Source: Waddlia chondrophila WSU 86-1044
GTDB lineage: Bacteria; Chlamydiota; Chlamydiia; Chlamydiales; Waddliaceae
Length of the DNA stretch: 64,000 nt
Direction: 5' to 3'
Assembly (NCBI RefSeq): GCF_000092785.1
Contig: NC_014225.1
Coordinates: 1,501,340 to 1,565,339, forward strand
In this document: in pieces, positions 34,159-43,438 of the stretch
How the letters are laid out: every line of letters starts with the position of its first letter
How positions within the stretch are numbered: the stretch's first letter is position 1
The notes under the pieces: generated by a model
Told to the model about the DNA's origin: nothing
Databases searched by the model: none
The model's input: the letters and a program-made list of their open reading frames with translations, nothing else
Translations under genes and position numbers: made by a program

Positions 34159-35150
34159 GGCGCAATCAACTGCTCAATATTTTCTTCGAAGTTTTTTTTC
34201 ATCTCCAAATAGCGTTGTCGATTAGCTTCTCCGACAGCTTTTAATTCACCTGGAGATAATTGCGTGATTTCACGTACCTTTGCTTCTACATCGGCAGCGG
34301 AAACGTAATATTTCATTGCCAGGTCATGTTTGCTAGCAGATTCGTAAGGGATGAGAAATCGAGGATCTCTAATAAACTCGTTCATGGGAGGAGCATCCGT
34401 TGTCACAACGACAGCCCCACAAGACATCGCCTCTGAAATGTAATGTCCAAACCCCTCTGCTTCACTAGGACATAAGTGAATAGCGGATCTATTTAAAACA
34501 TCTAAAAGCTCCTCCTTCGACACATACTTCTGCTCCCATTTGACATTGGGCGTCAAATCACTCGGAGGAGCTTTTTTTTTGCTAATGACGGTCAATAAAG
34601 GAAAACTTTGGTTTGCCATCCATGCTTTAACAGTTGCATCTGTTCCTTTGTATGTGCTGTTTCCGGCTAAATGCAAATATTGATCCGATCTTTTAACCAC
34701 ATGTGGTTGAAAGCAGTCAGGAGATGTAAATCCTAAAAAATAGGTTTTCATTCCCAAATCGTTAAAAATTCTTTCCACTTCTTTTGTTCTGCACAGAATT
34801 AAGTCGATGTTTTTTAAATCCTCTAAATTCTGCCCAAACCACTCCGGATTCGGAATAAACCAGTTTTTGGCCGCTTTCGAAAAGTATTTTGGAACCATGT
34901 GCTCACAAAAAATATTGATATCCGCAGAAGAAACCTTCCAGCTTTTGCGGTCAACCCTGCGCACCTGAGCTCCTTGTGCTGTCAAAGCTTCAGTGAGAAT
35001 AGCAGCATCAGTTGACAACCCATGACCATTGAGCCTACAAAACAAATTAATAGTGAGAGACGGATCCGAAGTTGGCTCAAGCGGCGAGGAAGAAATGAAA
35101 AGGTAGATGCCTAGAAAAATGCAGAGAGATAAGAGAATATACCGGTACAT
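34143..35150 (-). CDS. GT-B glycosyltransferase with N-terminal anchor, copy 1
   Basis: A 335-residue GT4-like glycosyltransferase. The ATG at 35150 puts a hydrophobic segment (ILLSLCIFLGIYLFI) directly after MYRY, giving a signal anchor or signal peptide. An in-frame TTG at 35165 is less likely. The sugar-nucleotide half has HLAGNSTYKGTD and the EX7E motif in SEAEGFGHYISEAMSCG. It is a close paralogue of the next gene over its full length. A cytoplasmic nucleotide-sugar enzyme with an export-like N-terminus is unusual. The 3' end overlaps xerC by 16 bases. Confidence 0.78.
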   Translation of the reverse strand: MYRYILLSLCIFLGIYLFISSSPLEPTSDPSLTINLFCRLNGHGLSTDAAILTEALTAQGAQVRRVDRKSWKVSSADINIFCEHMVPKYFSKAAKNWFIPNPEWFGQNLEDLKNIDLILCRTKEVERIFNDLGMKTYFLGFTSPDCFQPHVVKRSDQYLHLAGNSTYKGTDATVKAWMANQSFPLLTVISKKKAPPSDLTPNVKWEQKYVSKEELLDVLNRSAIHLCPSEAEGFGHYISEAMSCGAVVVTTDAPPMNEFIRDPRFLIPYESASKHDLAMKYYVSAADVEAKVREITQLSPGELKAVGEANRQRYLEMKKNFEENIEQLIAPYARG

Positions 35151-35213
35151 TGCAAATAGATCCAAATTTTAATGAGGTCGAGTCTATGACACACCAGATT
35201 AATTTGCAAACAC

Positions 35214-36200
35214 TTATACCGAATCAATCAACTGCCTGAGATTTTCTTCAAAATTTTTTTTCATCTCCAAATAGCGTTGCCGATTAGCTTCACCGGCAGC
35301 TTTTAACTCGTCTGAAGAGAGTTGTGCAATTTCACGGATTTTTTCTTCTATAGAGCGAGAAGACACTCGATACAAGGTTGCCAAGCCTTCCGCCTTAACA
35401 GATTGATAAGGGACTAGAAATCGAGAATCTTCAATGAATTCATTCATCGGCGGAGCATCCGTCGTTACGACGATAGAACCGCAAGACATCGCCTCTGAAA
35501 TATAGTGTCCAAATCCCTCTGTTTCACTCAGACATAAATGAACAAGCGATTCATTCAAATCATCTAAAAGCTCTTCCCTCTCCACATATCGCCCTTTCCA
35601 TTTGATATTGGACGTTATACTGGCAGGAGGAGTTCTTTTACTAATCACGACCAATAAGGGAAAATTTTTATTTGCCTTCCAGGTTTTGACAATAGCAGCT
35701 GTTCCTTTGAGCGGGCTGTTTCCGGCTAAATGCAAATACTGATCCGCTTTTTTAATCGCATCCGATCGAAAGCAGTCAAGAGAGGTAAATCCTAGAAAAT
35801 AGGTTTTCATTCCCAACTCGTTAAAAATTCTTTCCACCTCTTTTGTTCTGCACAAAATTAAATCGATGCGGCTTAAGCCCTTCAAACTCTGATTAAAAAA
35901 CCACTCCGGATTTGGGATGAGCCAGTTTTTTTTCGCTTTCTTAAAATGCTCCGCATACATTTTCTCACAAAAGATATTGATGTCCGCGCACAAAACCTCC
36001 CGATCTTTCCGATCAACCCTACGCACTCGACACCCCTGCGCCGTCAAGGCTTCGTCCAAAACAGCGGCATCGGCAGACAGCCCGTGGTTGTTGAGTTCAC
36101 AAAACAGATTGATAGTGAGAGGAGGAGCTTCTTCCAATATCGAAGTTGCCGGCAACATAGCAAAAACGAAAAGGCAAAAGGGCAAGAGAGTGAATTTCAT
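35214..36200 (-). CDS. GT-B glycosyltransferase with signal peptide, copy 2
   Basis: A 328-residue tandem paralogue of the downstream gene. The N-terminus KFTLLPFCLFVFAMLPATS is a textbook signal peptide with a small-residue end. The core repeats the same blocks: INLFCELNNHGLSADAAVL, WLIPNPEWFF, LILCRTKEVERIFNELGMKT and the EX7E segment SETEGFGHYISEAMSCG. If exported, it would meet no nucleotide sugar in the periplasm. It could act in a host compartment or use a lipid-linked donor, or the segment could be an uncleaved anchor. The gene pair probably forms an operon with 63 bases between ORFs. Confidence 0.78.
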   Translation of the reverse strand: MKFTLLPFCLFVFAMLPATSILEEAPPLTINLFCELNNHGLSADAAVLDEALTAQGCRVRRVDRKDREVLCADINIFCEKMYAEHFKKAKKNWLIPNPEWFFNQSLKGLSRIDLILCRTKEVERIFNELGMKTYFLGFTSLDCFRSDAIKKADQYLHLAGNSPLKGTAAIVKTWKANKNFPLLVVISKRTPPASITSNIKWKGRYVEREELLDDLNESLVHLCLSETEGFGHYISEAMSCGSIVVTTDAPPMNEFIEDSRFLVPYQSVKAEGLATLYRVSSRSIEEKIREIAQLSSDELKAAGEANRQRYLEMKKNFEENLRQLIDSV

Positions 36201-36274
36201 CTGATCTGAAAGGTTGAATTTAGCTCGCAGTCATGCTATGATATGCCGAAACAATTTTCAAGAATTTAAATACT

Positions 36275-37855
36275 ATGATCACTTTAAAAAATATTTCAAA
36301 AAGCTTCGGCAGCCGCACTCTTTTCGAAAATGTCGATCTGACCTTTCAATCCGGAAACCGCTATGGTCTAACCGGACCGAACGGATGTGGAAAATCCACT
36401 TTGCTGAAAATCATCATGGGAGAGGAAGAGGCAACGACCGGAACAGTGGCCCTTCCCGAACAGGTGGGAATGCTCAGGCAAAATATTGAAGACTTCCGAG
36501 GCTACAAGGTGATCGACGTTGTCATGATGGGCAATGAAAGGCTCTGGTCTGCGCTGACAGAAAGAGACAGCCTCTACGAAGTTGAAATGACTGACGAAGT
36601 GGGCATGCGGCTGGGCGATCTGGAGGGGATCATTGCCGAAGAAGACGGTTATACGGCTGAATCGGATGCTGAAGTTCTTCTCTCCGGAATGGGATTGACC
36701 GAAGATCAATTCCAGGTACCTATGCACTCCATTCCTACCGATATGCAGTTCCGCGTTCTTCTTTGCCAAGCTCTTTTTGGAGATCCGAAAGCGCTCTTGC
36801 TCGACGAGCCGACCAACCACATGGATATGGAATCGATCGGCTGGTTGGAGAATTTCTTAGTCAGCTACTCCGGAGCTCTGATCGTCACATCGCACGACAG
36901 GCACTTTCTCAATGCTGTCTGCACCCATATCGCCGATGTCGACTACGAAACTGTGATCGTCTACACGGGAAACTACGACCAGATGGTCGATGCGAAAACG
37001 AGTGTACGGCAGCGCGCCGAGCAAGATGCAAAGTCTAAAGAGAAGAAGATTTCTCAGCTGAAAGAGTTTGTCGCCCGTTTTGGCGCAGGATCGCGCGCTT
37101 CCCAAGTGCAGTCCCGTATGCGCGAAATCAGGCGGTTAGAGCCGCAGGAATTAAAAAAATCAAATATTCAACGTCCCTATATCCGTTTTCAAACGTCGGA
37201 GAAACAGCCTGGAAAAGTTGTTCTTGCAGTCGAGAACTTAACCAAAGGATTCGACGGTAACAAGGTGATTGAAAAATTTTCTATTGAAATTGAACGCGGA
37301 GACAAAATCGGGGTGATCGGCAATAACGGCCGAGGGAAAACGACTTTGATTAAGATGCTGGCCGGGGTTCTTGAAAAAAATGAAGGAAAAATCGAGCCCG
37401 GACATCAGGTGCACATTTCCTATTTTCCGCAGAACCATGCAGAAATTGTTGATAAATCCACAAAAATTAACGCTTTTGACTGGCTGAAGAAAAAGCACCC
37501 AAGCGCCTACGACCAGGATGTACGTGGTGTAATGGGAAAAATGCTTTTTGGGGGCGACGACGCTTTCAAAGAGGTTTCTTCTCTTTCCGGAGGAGAGACG
37601 GCCCGTTTAATGATCGCAGAGATGATGCTGGACACTCCTAACGTCTTAATTATGGACGAACCGAATAATCATCTGGACTTGGAAGCTGTGTCAGCCCTTA
37701 GCTTTGGACTTAAGGACTATCCGGGAACTGTGATCTGCGTCAGCCACGACCGCGATCTGATCGATACCGTAGCGGAAAAGATCATCGCTTTCGAAGAGGA
37801 CGGAGTCAAAGTTTACGAAGGGACGCTGGAAGAATATCTGGCTCAGAAAGGATGA
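36275..37855 (+). CDS. ABC-F family ATPase (EttA/YbiT-like translation factor)
   Basis: A 526-residue protein with two ABC domains and no membrane part. Domain 1 has Walker A GPNGCGKST (34-42) and Walker B ALLLDEPTNHMD, but its signature reads SIPTDMQFR instead of LSGG. Domain 2 has GNNGRGKTT, a clean LSGGETARL and VLIMDEPNNHLD. The charged inter-domain linker (~240-320) is the P-site tRNA interaction motif region of ABC-F proteins, which act on ribosomes. It follows xerC in conserved order apart from the inserted glycosyltransferases. Confidence 0.9.
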   Translation: MITLKNISKSFGSRTLFENVDLTFQSGNRYGLTGPNGCGKSTLLKIIMGEEEATTGTVALPEQVGMLRQNIEDFRGYKVIDVVMMGNERLWSALTERDSLYEVEMTDEVGMRLGDLEGIIAEEDGYTAESDAEVLLSGMGLTEDQFQVPMHSIPTDMQFRVLLCQALFGDPKALLLDEPTNHMDMESIGWLENFLVSYSGALIVTSHDRHFLNAVCTHIADVDYETVIVYTGNYDQMVDAKTSVRQRAEQDAKSKEKKISQLKEFVARFGAGSRASQVQSRMREIRRLEPQELKKSNIQRPYIRFQTSEKQPGKVVLAVENLTKGFDGNKVIEKFSIEIERGDKIGVIGNNGRGKTTLIKMLAGVLEKNEGKIEPGHQVHISYFPQNHAEIVDKSTKINAFDWLKKKHPSAYDQDVRGVMGKMLFGGDDAFKEVSSLSGGETARLMIAEMMLDTPNVLIMDEPNNHLDLEAVSALSFGLKDYPGTVICVSHDRDLIDTVAEKIIAFEEDGVKVYEGTLEEYLAQKG

Positions 37856-38571
37856 ATACTAAAAGAAAATTCTTAAGGCTGCCATCTGTTTCTCAGCACA
37901 AGAAATGCGCTGAGCTTCTTCGTTGCTTCTATACAGATGCGCAAAGAGTATTCATTGACAATTACAATGAGATTCAAGATTGGATGGGGCAGCCCTCTTT
38001 GGAAGATTTATCTCCAAAAAGCGTAAGCGACCGTTTTCACAAACATTTGAAATATGCCGAAGTGCGTCTAAGAGAACATTCTTTACTTCCTCGCATCAAC
38101 AAGAAAGACCGGCCAAAACCTTCTGCAAACCGAATCGATGTGCATCTCTACTTAGATCAAATCAGATCAGCACACAATGTGGGAAGCATTCTGCGGACAG
38201 TTGAAGCATTTCAGCTAGGAGATGTTTATTTTTCGAAAGACACTCCCCTTCCCACTCATCCTCAAGTATCGAAAACTGCGATGGGATGCTCAAAGGAGAT
38301 CTGTTTTCAACGGCACGCCTCCCCTTCCGAGCTGCCCAGACCGTTGATCGCTTTAGAAACGAGTTCCGACGGAATCCCTATTGACAAGTACACATTTCCT
38401 TCCAGCGGCTGCCTGGCAGTCGGCAACGAGGAGTATGGCCTATCGGATGAGGTGTTGAGCCAGGCCGATGCAGTCGTTGAGATCCCCTTATATGGAAAAA
38501 AGAACTCTTTGAATGTCGCCAACGCGTTTGCAATTGCCGCAGCGGCAATCTCACAGCAATTTAGAGGCTAA
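37852..38571 (+). CDS. TrmH/SpoU-family RNA 2'-O-methyltransferase
   Basis: A 239-residue SPOUT methylase. Motif 1 is IRSAHNVGSILRTVEAF, motif 2 is AVGNEEYGLSDEVL and motif 3 is EIPLYGKKNSLNVANAFAIA; together they form the deep trefoil knot that binds SAM. The N-terminal ~95 residues form a separate helical domain. The target (tRNA Gm18, 23S Gm2251 or another) cannot be decided here. The ATG overlaps the ABC-F stop as ATGA, so the two are coupled. Confidence 0.9.
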   Translation: MNTKRKFLRLPSVSQHKKCAELLRCFYTDAQRVFIDNYNEIQDWMGQPSLEDLSPKSVSDRFHKHLKYAEVRLREHSLLPRINKKDRPKPSANRIDVHLYLDQIRSAHNVGSILRTVEAFQLGDVYFSKDTPLPTHPQVSKTAMGCSKEICFQRHASPSELPRPLIALETSSDGIPIDKYTFPSSGCLAVGNEEYGLSDEVLSQADAVVEIPLYGKKNSLNVANAFAIAAAAISQQFRG

Positions 38572-38579
38572 GAAAAATT

Positions 38580-39245
38580 ATGCATCAATCTAAAATTGAT
38601 CAACAAGCGATCACAACCAATTTCCCTTCACCAGTCAAAGCTCCTCCACAGATGAGTGATGAAGAGCGCATCCATTATATCGCTGTCAGATTTAAGGAGA
38701 TCATGGAGGCTCTCGGCCTTGATTTAAACGATAAATCTTTGGAACGCACTCCTCAGCGAGTTGCCCGCATGTATGTAAAAGAGGTATTCTCCGGATTAAA
38801 TCCTTCCACATTTCCTCCCATCAGCTATATTGAAGACCAATACAAAACCTTAAACCGCTCAAACATGTTGTTCATGAAAGTCTTTGTGACAAGTTTTTGC
38901 GAACACCACTTTGTCCCAATGATCGGAACAGCTTATGTGGCCTACCTTCCCAATAAAAAATTGATTGGCTTGTCAAAAATCCCAAGAATCGTCCGATTTT
39001 TTGCTCGCCGCCCTCAAGTGCAAGAAAGACTGACCGCACAGATTGCAGATAGTTTGTCTCGCATTCTGGAAACCGAAGACGTTGCCGTTTCGATTAACTG
39101 CCAACATTTCTGCATTGCAGCACGAGGCATCGAGGATCAAAACGGTTGGTGCACGACTCAGGTGCTAAGGGGAAAATTTCACGATGAAGCTCTTCAAAGG
39201 CAGGAATTTTTCGATGCAATTAAGAGATCTTCTTTAAATCCATGA
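38580..39245 (+). CDS. folE: GTP cyclohydrolase I
   Basis: A 221-residue type IA enzyme converting GTP to 7,8-dihydroneopterin triphosphate, the first step of folate or pterin synthesis. LERTPQRVARMYVKEVFSGL and the zinc site FCEHHFVPMIGTAYVAYLP, KLIGLSKIPRIV and the Cys/His stretch INCQHFCIAARG are all present. The ~40-residue N-terminal extension is less conserved. It overlaps proB by 4 bases (ATGA), so it may be co-transcribed with the proline genes. Confidence 0.95.
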   Translation: MHQSKIDQQAITTNFPSPVKAPPQMSDEERIHYIAVRFKEIMEALGLDLNDKSLERTPQRVARMYVKEVFSGLNPSTFPPISYIEDQYKTLNRSNMLFMKVFVTSFCEHHFVPMIGTAYVAYLPNKKLIGLSKIPRIVRFFARRPQVQERLTAQIADSLSRILETEDVAVSINCQHFCIAARGIEDQNGWCTTQVLRGKFHDEALQRQEFFDAIKRSSLNP

Positions 39246-40342
39246 AGAAAATCGTGATTAAAGTGGGAACTTCCACCCTCACCGATGGAGGTCTGTCCCT
39301 GTCCCAAAAACACATGATAGAAATTGTGCGCCAAATCGCCAAAGCACACAATGCAAGGAATCAGATTGTACTGGTTAGTTCCGGTTCGATCGCTGCTGGC
39401 AAAGACGTCCTAAAACCTTCAAAATTAGACCGGTCCCTACCCGAAAAACAGATGCTGTCCAGCATTGGACAGGTGCATCTAATGAATACGTGGAAGCAGC
39501 TTTTTGCAATTTATCAACTTCAAGTAGGACAATTGCTGCTCACCAAAGGGGATTTTTCCCAAAGAGACGGTTATCTCAATGTACGGAACACGATCGATTC
39601 GCTGCTGCATCATGGGGTCATTCCGATCGTCAATGAGAACGATACAGTTGCGACAAGAGAGATTCAATTCGGCGACAATGATAACATTGCCGCTCTGGTA
39701 GCCAACCTGATCGCCGCCGATCAATTGATCCTCCTAACCGATCAAAAGGGACTTTACACAGCCGATCCTAATCGAGACCCGAATGCCGTCTTAATCGAGG
39801 ATGTGCATGTCATCGACAAGCGCATCATTCAGCTGGCTGGCAAAACAACAAAAGGGAAAGGGATGGGAGCTGGAGGCATGTCGACCAAAGTGGAAGCGGC
39901 AAAACTTGCAACCAGAAGCGGAACTCCGACCATCATTGCCTCTTCGAAAAACCCTACAGTCATTGCAGAGATTATCGAAGGAAAAAAAACAGGCACCTAT
40001 TTTTACGCAGAAACGACTCCCAAAGAAAGCCGTAAACGGTGGTTGCTCTCAGAAAAGGTGCAAGGCGTTATTTTCGTTGACCAGGGCGCAGAAAAAAAAA
40101 TTACAGAGAAAGGGGCCAGCTTACTTCCCATTGGAATCACAGGAAGTGAAAAGTCCTATGGGCGAGGATCCATTGTCGAGATCCTGTCGAGCAGCAATCG
40201 GGCAATTGCAAGAGGAATCGTCAATTACTCAAGTGACGAGATCCAAAAGCTCATCGGTGCACATTCGACAGGAATTGAAAAAATTTTGGGCTACAGCTAT
40301 GGATCGGAAGTGATTCATCGTGATAACATGGCTCTTCTTTGA
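39242..40342 (+). CDS. proB: Glutamate 5-kinase
   Basis: A 366-residue enzyme catalysing the first step from glutamate to proline. The amino acid kinase domain begins KIVIKVGTSTLTDGG, with NENDTVATREIQFGDNDNIAALVA and the GMGAGGMSTKVEAA phosphate site. A C-terminal PUA domain (~275-360) is present (RGIVNYSSDEIQKLIG). The family is feedback inhibited by proline. It is first of proB-proA-proC, a set absent from Chlamydiaceae as far as I recall. Confidence 0.96.
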   Translation: MKKIVIKVGTSTLTDGGLSLSQKHMIEIVRQIAKAHNARNQIVLVSSGSIAAGKDVLKPSKLDRSLPEKQMLSSIGQVHLMNTWKQLFAIYQLQVGQLLLTKGDFSQRDGYLNVRNTIDSLLHHGVIPIVNENDTVATREIQFGDNDNIAALVANLIAADQLILLTDQKGLYTADPNRDPNAVLIEDVHVIDKRIIQLAGKTTKGKGMGAGGMSTKVEAAKLATRSGTPTIIASSKNPTVIAEIIEGKKTGTYFYAETTPKESRKRWLLSEKVQGVIFVDQGAEKKITEKGASLLPIGITGSEKSYGRGSIVEILSSSNRAIARGIVNYSSDEIQKLIGAHSTGIEKILGYSYGSEVIHRDNMALL

Positions 40343-40358
40343 CTAAGGATCTAAATCA

Positions 40359-41603
40359 ATGGCAGCTCTTGAATTTCTTGGCAGACAGGCAAAAGAAGCC
40401 TCAAAATCACTTTTCAAAGCGAGTACTGAACAAAAAAATCGTGCACTCGAATCGATCGCGACACTCCTTTTAGAAAGAGAAGAAAGCGTTGCCGAAGCCA
40501 ACCGCAAAGACTTAAATGAGGCTAAAGAGAAGGGACTAGACGACGCCATGCTAGATCGCCTCTCTCTAGAGGAACGTGTGCAGGGGCTTTCCGAAGACAT
40601 ACGCAAAGTGGCCGCTTTAAAAGATCCGGTAGGAGAAGCCATTGAAACGCGTACGCTGGAGAATGGACTGAAACTCACGAAAAGGCGCACTCCCATTGGC
40701 GTGATCGGCGTAATTTATGAGTCCAGGCCAAATGTCACGGCCGATGTCGCCTCGCTCTGCTTAAAAGCCGGCAGCTGCTCTATCCTCCGCGGAGGCTCTG
40801 AAACGATCCGAACTAACCGCATCCTAGTCTCTTTAATCAAAGAGGCCTTGATGAAGAGCGATCTTCCTTCAGATGCTGTACAATTGATCGATTCTCCCGA
40901 TCGCTCCCTTGTTCTGGATCTTTTGAAAATGCGTGATTGCATTGACATGATCATCCCTCGCGGCGGCGGCGGCTTGCATCAATTCTGCTTGGAGCACAGT
41001 ACAATTCCGGTCATTACAGGAGGTATCGGAATCTGCCATCTTTATGTCGATCAATCGGCAGATTTGATAAAGGCTTTAGAGGTTATCCACAACGCCAAAA
41101 CCCAACGCCCGACTGTGTGTAATGCTCTCGACACCCTCCTTGTGCACGAAGGGATTGCACAAACATTTATTCCGCAGGTGATCAAAAAACTCGATACCGT
41201 CGCTTTTAAACTTGATCCTCGGGCCCAGTCCATTGTGAAAAGCCCCCAAGCTCAACCAGCAAAAGAGAGTGACTGGGAAACAGAATGGCTGTCTCTGACC
41301 TTGGGCATCAAAGTCGTTCCCGATCTGAGCGCTGCAATTTCACACATTCAAAAACACTCCTCAGGGCACAGCGATGGAATATTGACAGCCGATCGGCAGC
41401 ATGCCGACCAGTTTATCCAAGAAGTTGATTCAGCTGCGGTTTATGTCAACGCTTCCACCCGATTTACAGATGGATCGCAGTTTGGGCTTGGCGCTGAAGT
41501 GGCAATCAGCACACAGAAGCTGCATGCTAGAGGACCAATGGGATTAGAAGAGCTGACGACCTATAAATGGATTGTCGAAGGAAACTACCAAACAAGGGAT
41601 TAA
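40359..41603 (+). CDS. proA: Gamma-glutamyl phosphate reductase
   Basis: A 414-residue NADPH-dependent aldehyde dehydrogenase-fold enzyme for the second step of proline synthesis. Seen: TPIGVIGVIYESRPNVT, PRGGGGLHQFC, the catalytic Cys in TQRPTVCNALDTLLVH, and DGSQFGLGAEVAISTQKLHARG. The length is typical of the family. It lies 16 bases after proB and 4 bases before proC. Confidence 0.97.
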   Translation: MAALEFLGRQAKEASKSLFKASTEQKNRALESIATLLLEREESVAEANRKDLNEAKEKGLDDAMLDRLSLEERVQGLSEDIRKVAALKDPVGEAIETRTLENGLKLTKRRTPIGVIGVIYESRPNVTADVASLCLKAGSCSILRGGSETIRTNRILVSLIKEALMKSDLPSDAVQLIDSPDRSLVLDLLKMRDCIDMIIPRGGGGLHQFCLEHSTIPVITGGIGICHLYVDQSADLIKALEVIHNAKTQRPTVCNALDTLLVHEGIAQTFIPQVIKKLDTVAFKLDPRAQSIVKSPQAQPAKESDWETEWLSLTLGIKVVPDLSAAISHIQKHSSGHSDGILTADRQHADQFIQEVDSAAVYVNASTRFTDGSQFGLGAEVAISTQKLHARGPMGLEELTTYKWIVEGNYQTRD

Positions 41604-41607
41604 AAAG

Positions 41608-42402
41608 ATGAATGTTTGCCTGATCGGATGCGGAAAAATGGGAGGAGGAATCGTGCGGAGGCTAGCCTCCGAACACAACCTATTCCTTTTTGACCATAAT
41701 AAGGAAAGGGCTCGGCATCTCGCTAGCGAAATCGGAGGAAAAGCTTTCCAGTCCGCAGCTGATGCCATTTCAAAAGCAGAAGTGATCCTCATCGCCGTTA
41801 AACCTCAAGATATCGATCAACTAGCAAAAGAGACGCACCGGGAATTTTACGCTGAGCAGCTTGTTGTCAGCTGCCTTGCAGGAGTCACGACACAGACGTT
41901 GGAGACGCTTTTTGCAGAAATTCCTGTGCTTCGCATCATGCCCAATCTTCCCGTTGTTCATGGAGAGGGGATCGTCGGGCTAGTCGAATCGGACAATCTG
42001 GAGCAAGTTTTCAAAGAAAAAGCAAACCGTCTCTTTTCAAACTTGGGAGATCTGCATTGGGTGCCGGAGTCTAAAATCGATGCCATCTCTGCTTTAACCG
42101 GTTCAGGACCTGCTTTTGTCAGCGTCATCATCGAATCAATGATTGAAGCAGGAATCGCAATGGGCATAGACAGCGAGCAGTCCAGGAAGCTGGTTTTTCA
42201 ACTGATCAGCGGAACTGTTGCTTCTCTGAAAGAATCCGGCAAGCCGCCGGCGCAATTTAAGCTCGAAGTGGCATCTCCAGGAGGCACATCCATTGCAGGG
42301 CTGGTCGCAATGGAGCAAGAAGGTGTACGCGCAGGGATCCTCAATACGTTCATCACCACCTACTACCGCAACTTAGAACTCTCTCAACAAGAGGATGAGT
42401 AG
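41608..42402 (+). CDS. proC: Pyrroline-5-carboxylate reductase
   Basis: A 264-residue NAD(P)H enzyme for the last step of proline synthesis. The ATG at 41608 gives the proper Rossmann start NVCLIGCGKMGGGI; the open frame upstream lies inside proA. VSCLAGVTTQTLE, RIMPNLPVVHGEG, ALTGSGPAFVSVIIE and SPGGTSIAGLVAMEQ are the ProC signatures. With proB and proA it forms a complete, tightly packed pathway. It overlaps hemH. Confidence 0.97.
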   Translation: MNVCLIGCGKMGGGIVRRLASEHNLFLFDHNKERARHLASEIGGKAFQSAADAISKAEVILIAVKPQDIDQLAKETHREFYAEQLVVSCLAGVTTQTLETLFAEIPVLRIMPNLPVVHGEGIVGLVESDNLEQVFKEKANRLFSNLGDLHWVPESKIDAISALTGSGPAFVSVIIESMIEAGIAMGIDSEQSRKLVFQLISGTVASLKESGKPPAQFKLEVASPGGTSIAGLVAMEQEGVRAGILNTFITTYYRNLELSQQEDE

Positions 42403-43411
42403 CCTCATGCATGCCCGTACAGGCGTCCTTCTTGTTAACTTGGGAACTCCAGACTCGCAGAAACCTGCCGACGTTAAAAAGTACCTTCTACAATTTCTGA
42501 CAGATGCTAGAGTGACCGATCTTCCTTGGTTCAAACGGCAGCTTCTGGTTCGAGGCATCATCGTTCCAAAAAGATACAAGGAGTCAGCAAAAAGCTATTC
42601 CCGCATTTGGACGGAAAAGGGATCTCCTTTGCTCGTCCTGGGAAAACAAGTCAAAGCACTTCTACAGCAATCCCTAGGGGATCATTTTCAGGTCGAACTA
42701 GGAATGCGCTACCAAAATCCCTCGATAGAAAGCGCACTGCTTTCGCTAAAACAATGCTTTAAACTGGTCGTCGTACCGCTCTTTCCCCAATATGCATCTG
42801 CAACAACCGGATCAGTCCATGAGGAAGTGATGCGAGTCATCGGAAAATGGAATAGAATTCCCGAATTACAACTCATCAACAGTTTTCCCGTTCATCCGAA
42901 AATGATTGAAGCCTTTTGCGTGCGGGCATCAAATTTTCAGCTGGATAGCTATGACCACATCCTTTTCAGCTTTCACGGACTTCCGGAAAAACAGCTGCGC
43001 AAGGCCGATTTCTACAATCATTGCTTACAGTCCAAAGAATGCTGTGCAACATTAAATGAGAAAAACGGTCAGTGCTATTCAGCGCAATGTTATGCAACAG
43101 CACAAGCAATTGTAAAAAAACTGAATCTTCCTTCTACTAGATATACTCTTTGCTACCAATCGCGCTTAGGCAAAGATCCTTGGATCAAGCCGTATGTTTC
43201 AGATATTATCAAAGAACTGGCTCAAAAAGGAGCTAAAAAATTATTGGTTTTTAGCCCCTCTTTCGTGTGCGACTGTTTAGAAACCATCGATGAAATCGGC
43301 AATGAATATCTAGCTGAATTTAAAAGCTATGGAGGCGAGGCGCTTGACCTCGTCCCAGGATTAAACGACCATCCATTATGGGTTGAGACCTTAAAATCCC
43401 TTGTCTCTTAA
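42395..43411 (+). CDS. hemH: Ferrochelatase
   Basis: Protoporphyrin ferrochelatase of about 338 residues, inserting Fe2+ into the porphyrin ring. Seen: GVLLVNLGTPDSQKPADVKKYLLQFL, VVPLFPQYASATTGSV, the catalytic His in LFSFHGLPEKQL, CYQSRLGKDPWIKPY, and the Glu in FVCDCLETIDEIGNEY. Several Cys lie in the segment CLQSKECCATLNEKNGQC (residues ~210-227). The start could be 42395 (overlapping proC) or the ATG at 42407; GAGG at 42391 does not settle it. rnpB lies downstream in convergent orientation. Confidence 0.95.
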   Translation: MSSLMHARTGVLLVNLGTPDSQKPADVKKYLLQFLTDARVTDLPWFKRQLLVRGIIVPKRYKESAKSYSRIWTEKGSPLLVLGKQVKALLQQSLGDHFQVELGMRYQNPSIESALLSLKQCFKLVVVPLFPQYASATTGSVHEEVMRVIGKWNRIPELQLINSFPVHPKMIEAFCVRASNFQLDSYDHILFSFHGLPEKQLRKADFYNHCLQSKECCATLNEKNGQCYSAQCYATAQAIVKKLNLPSTRYTLCYQSRLGKDPWIKPYVSDIIKELAQKGAKKLLVFSPSFVCDCLETIDEIGNEYLAEFKSYGGEALDLVPGLNDHPLWVETLKSLVS

Positions 43412-43438
43412 CGAGATCAAAAAAGTATTGTAAAAAAA

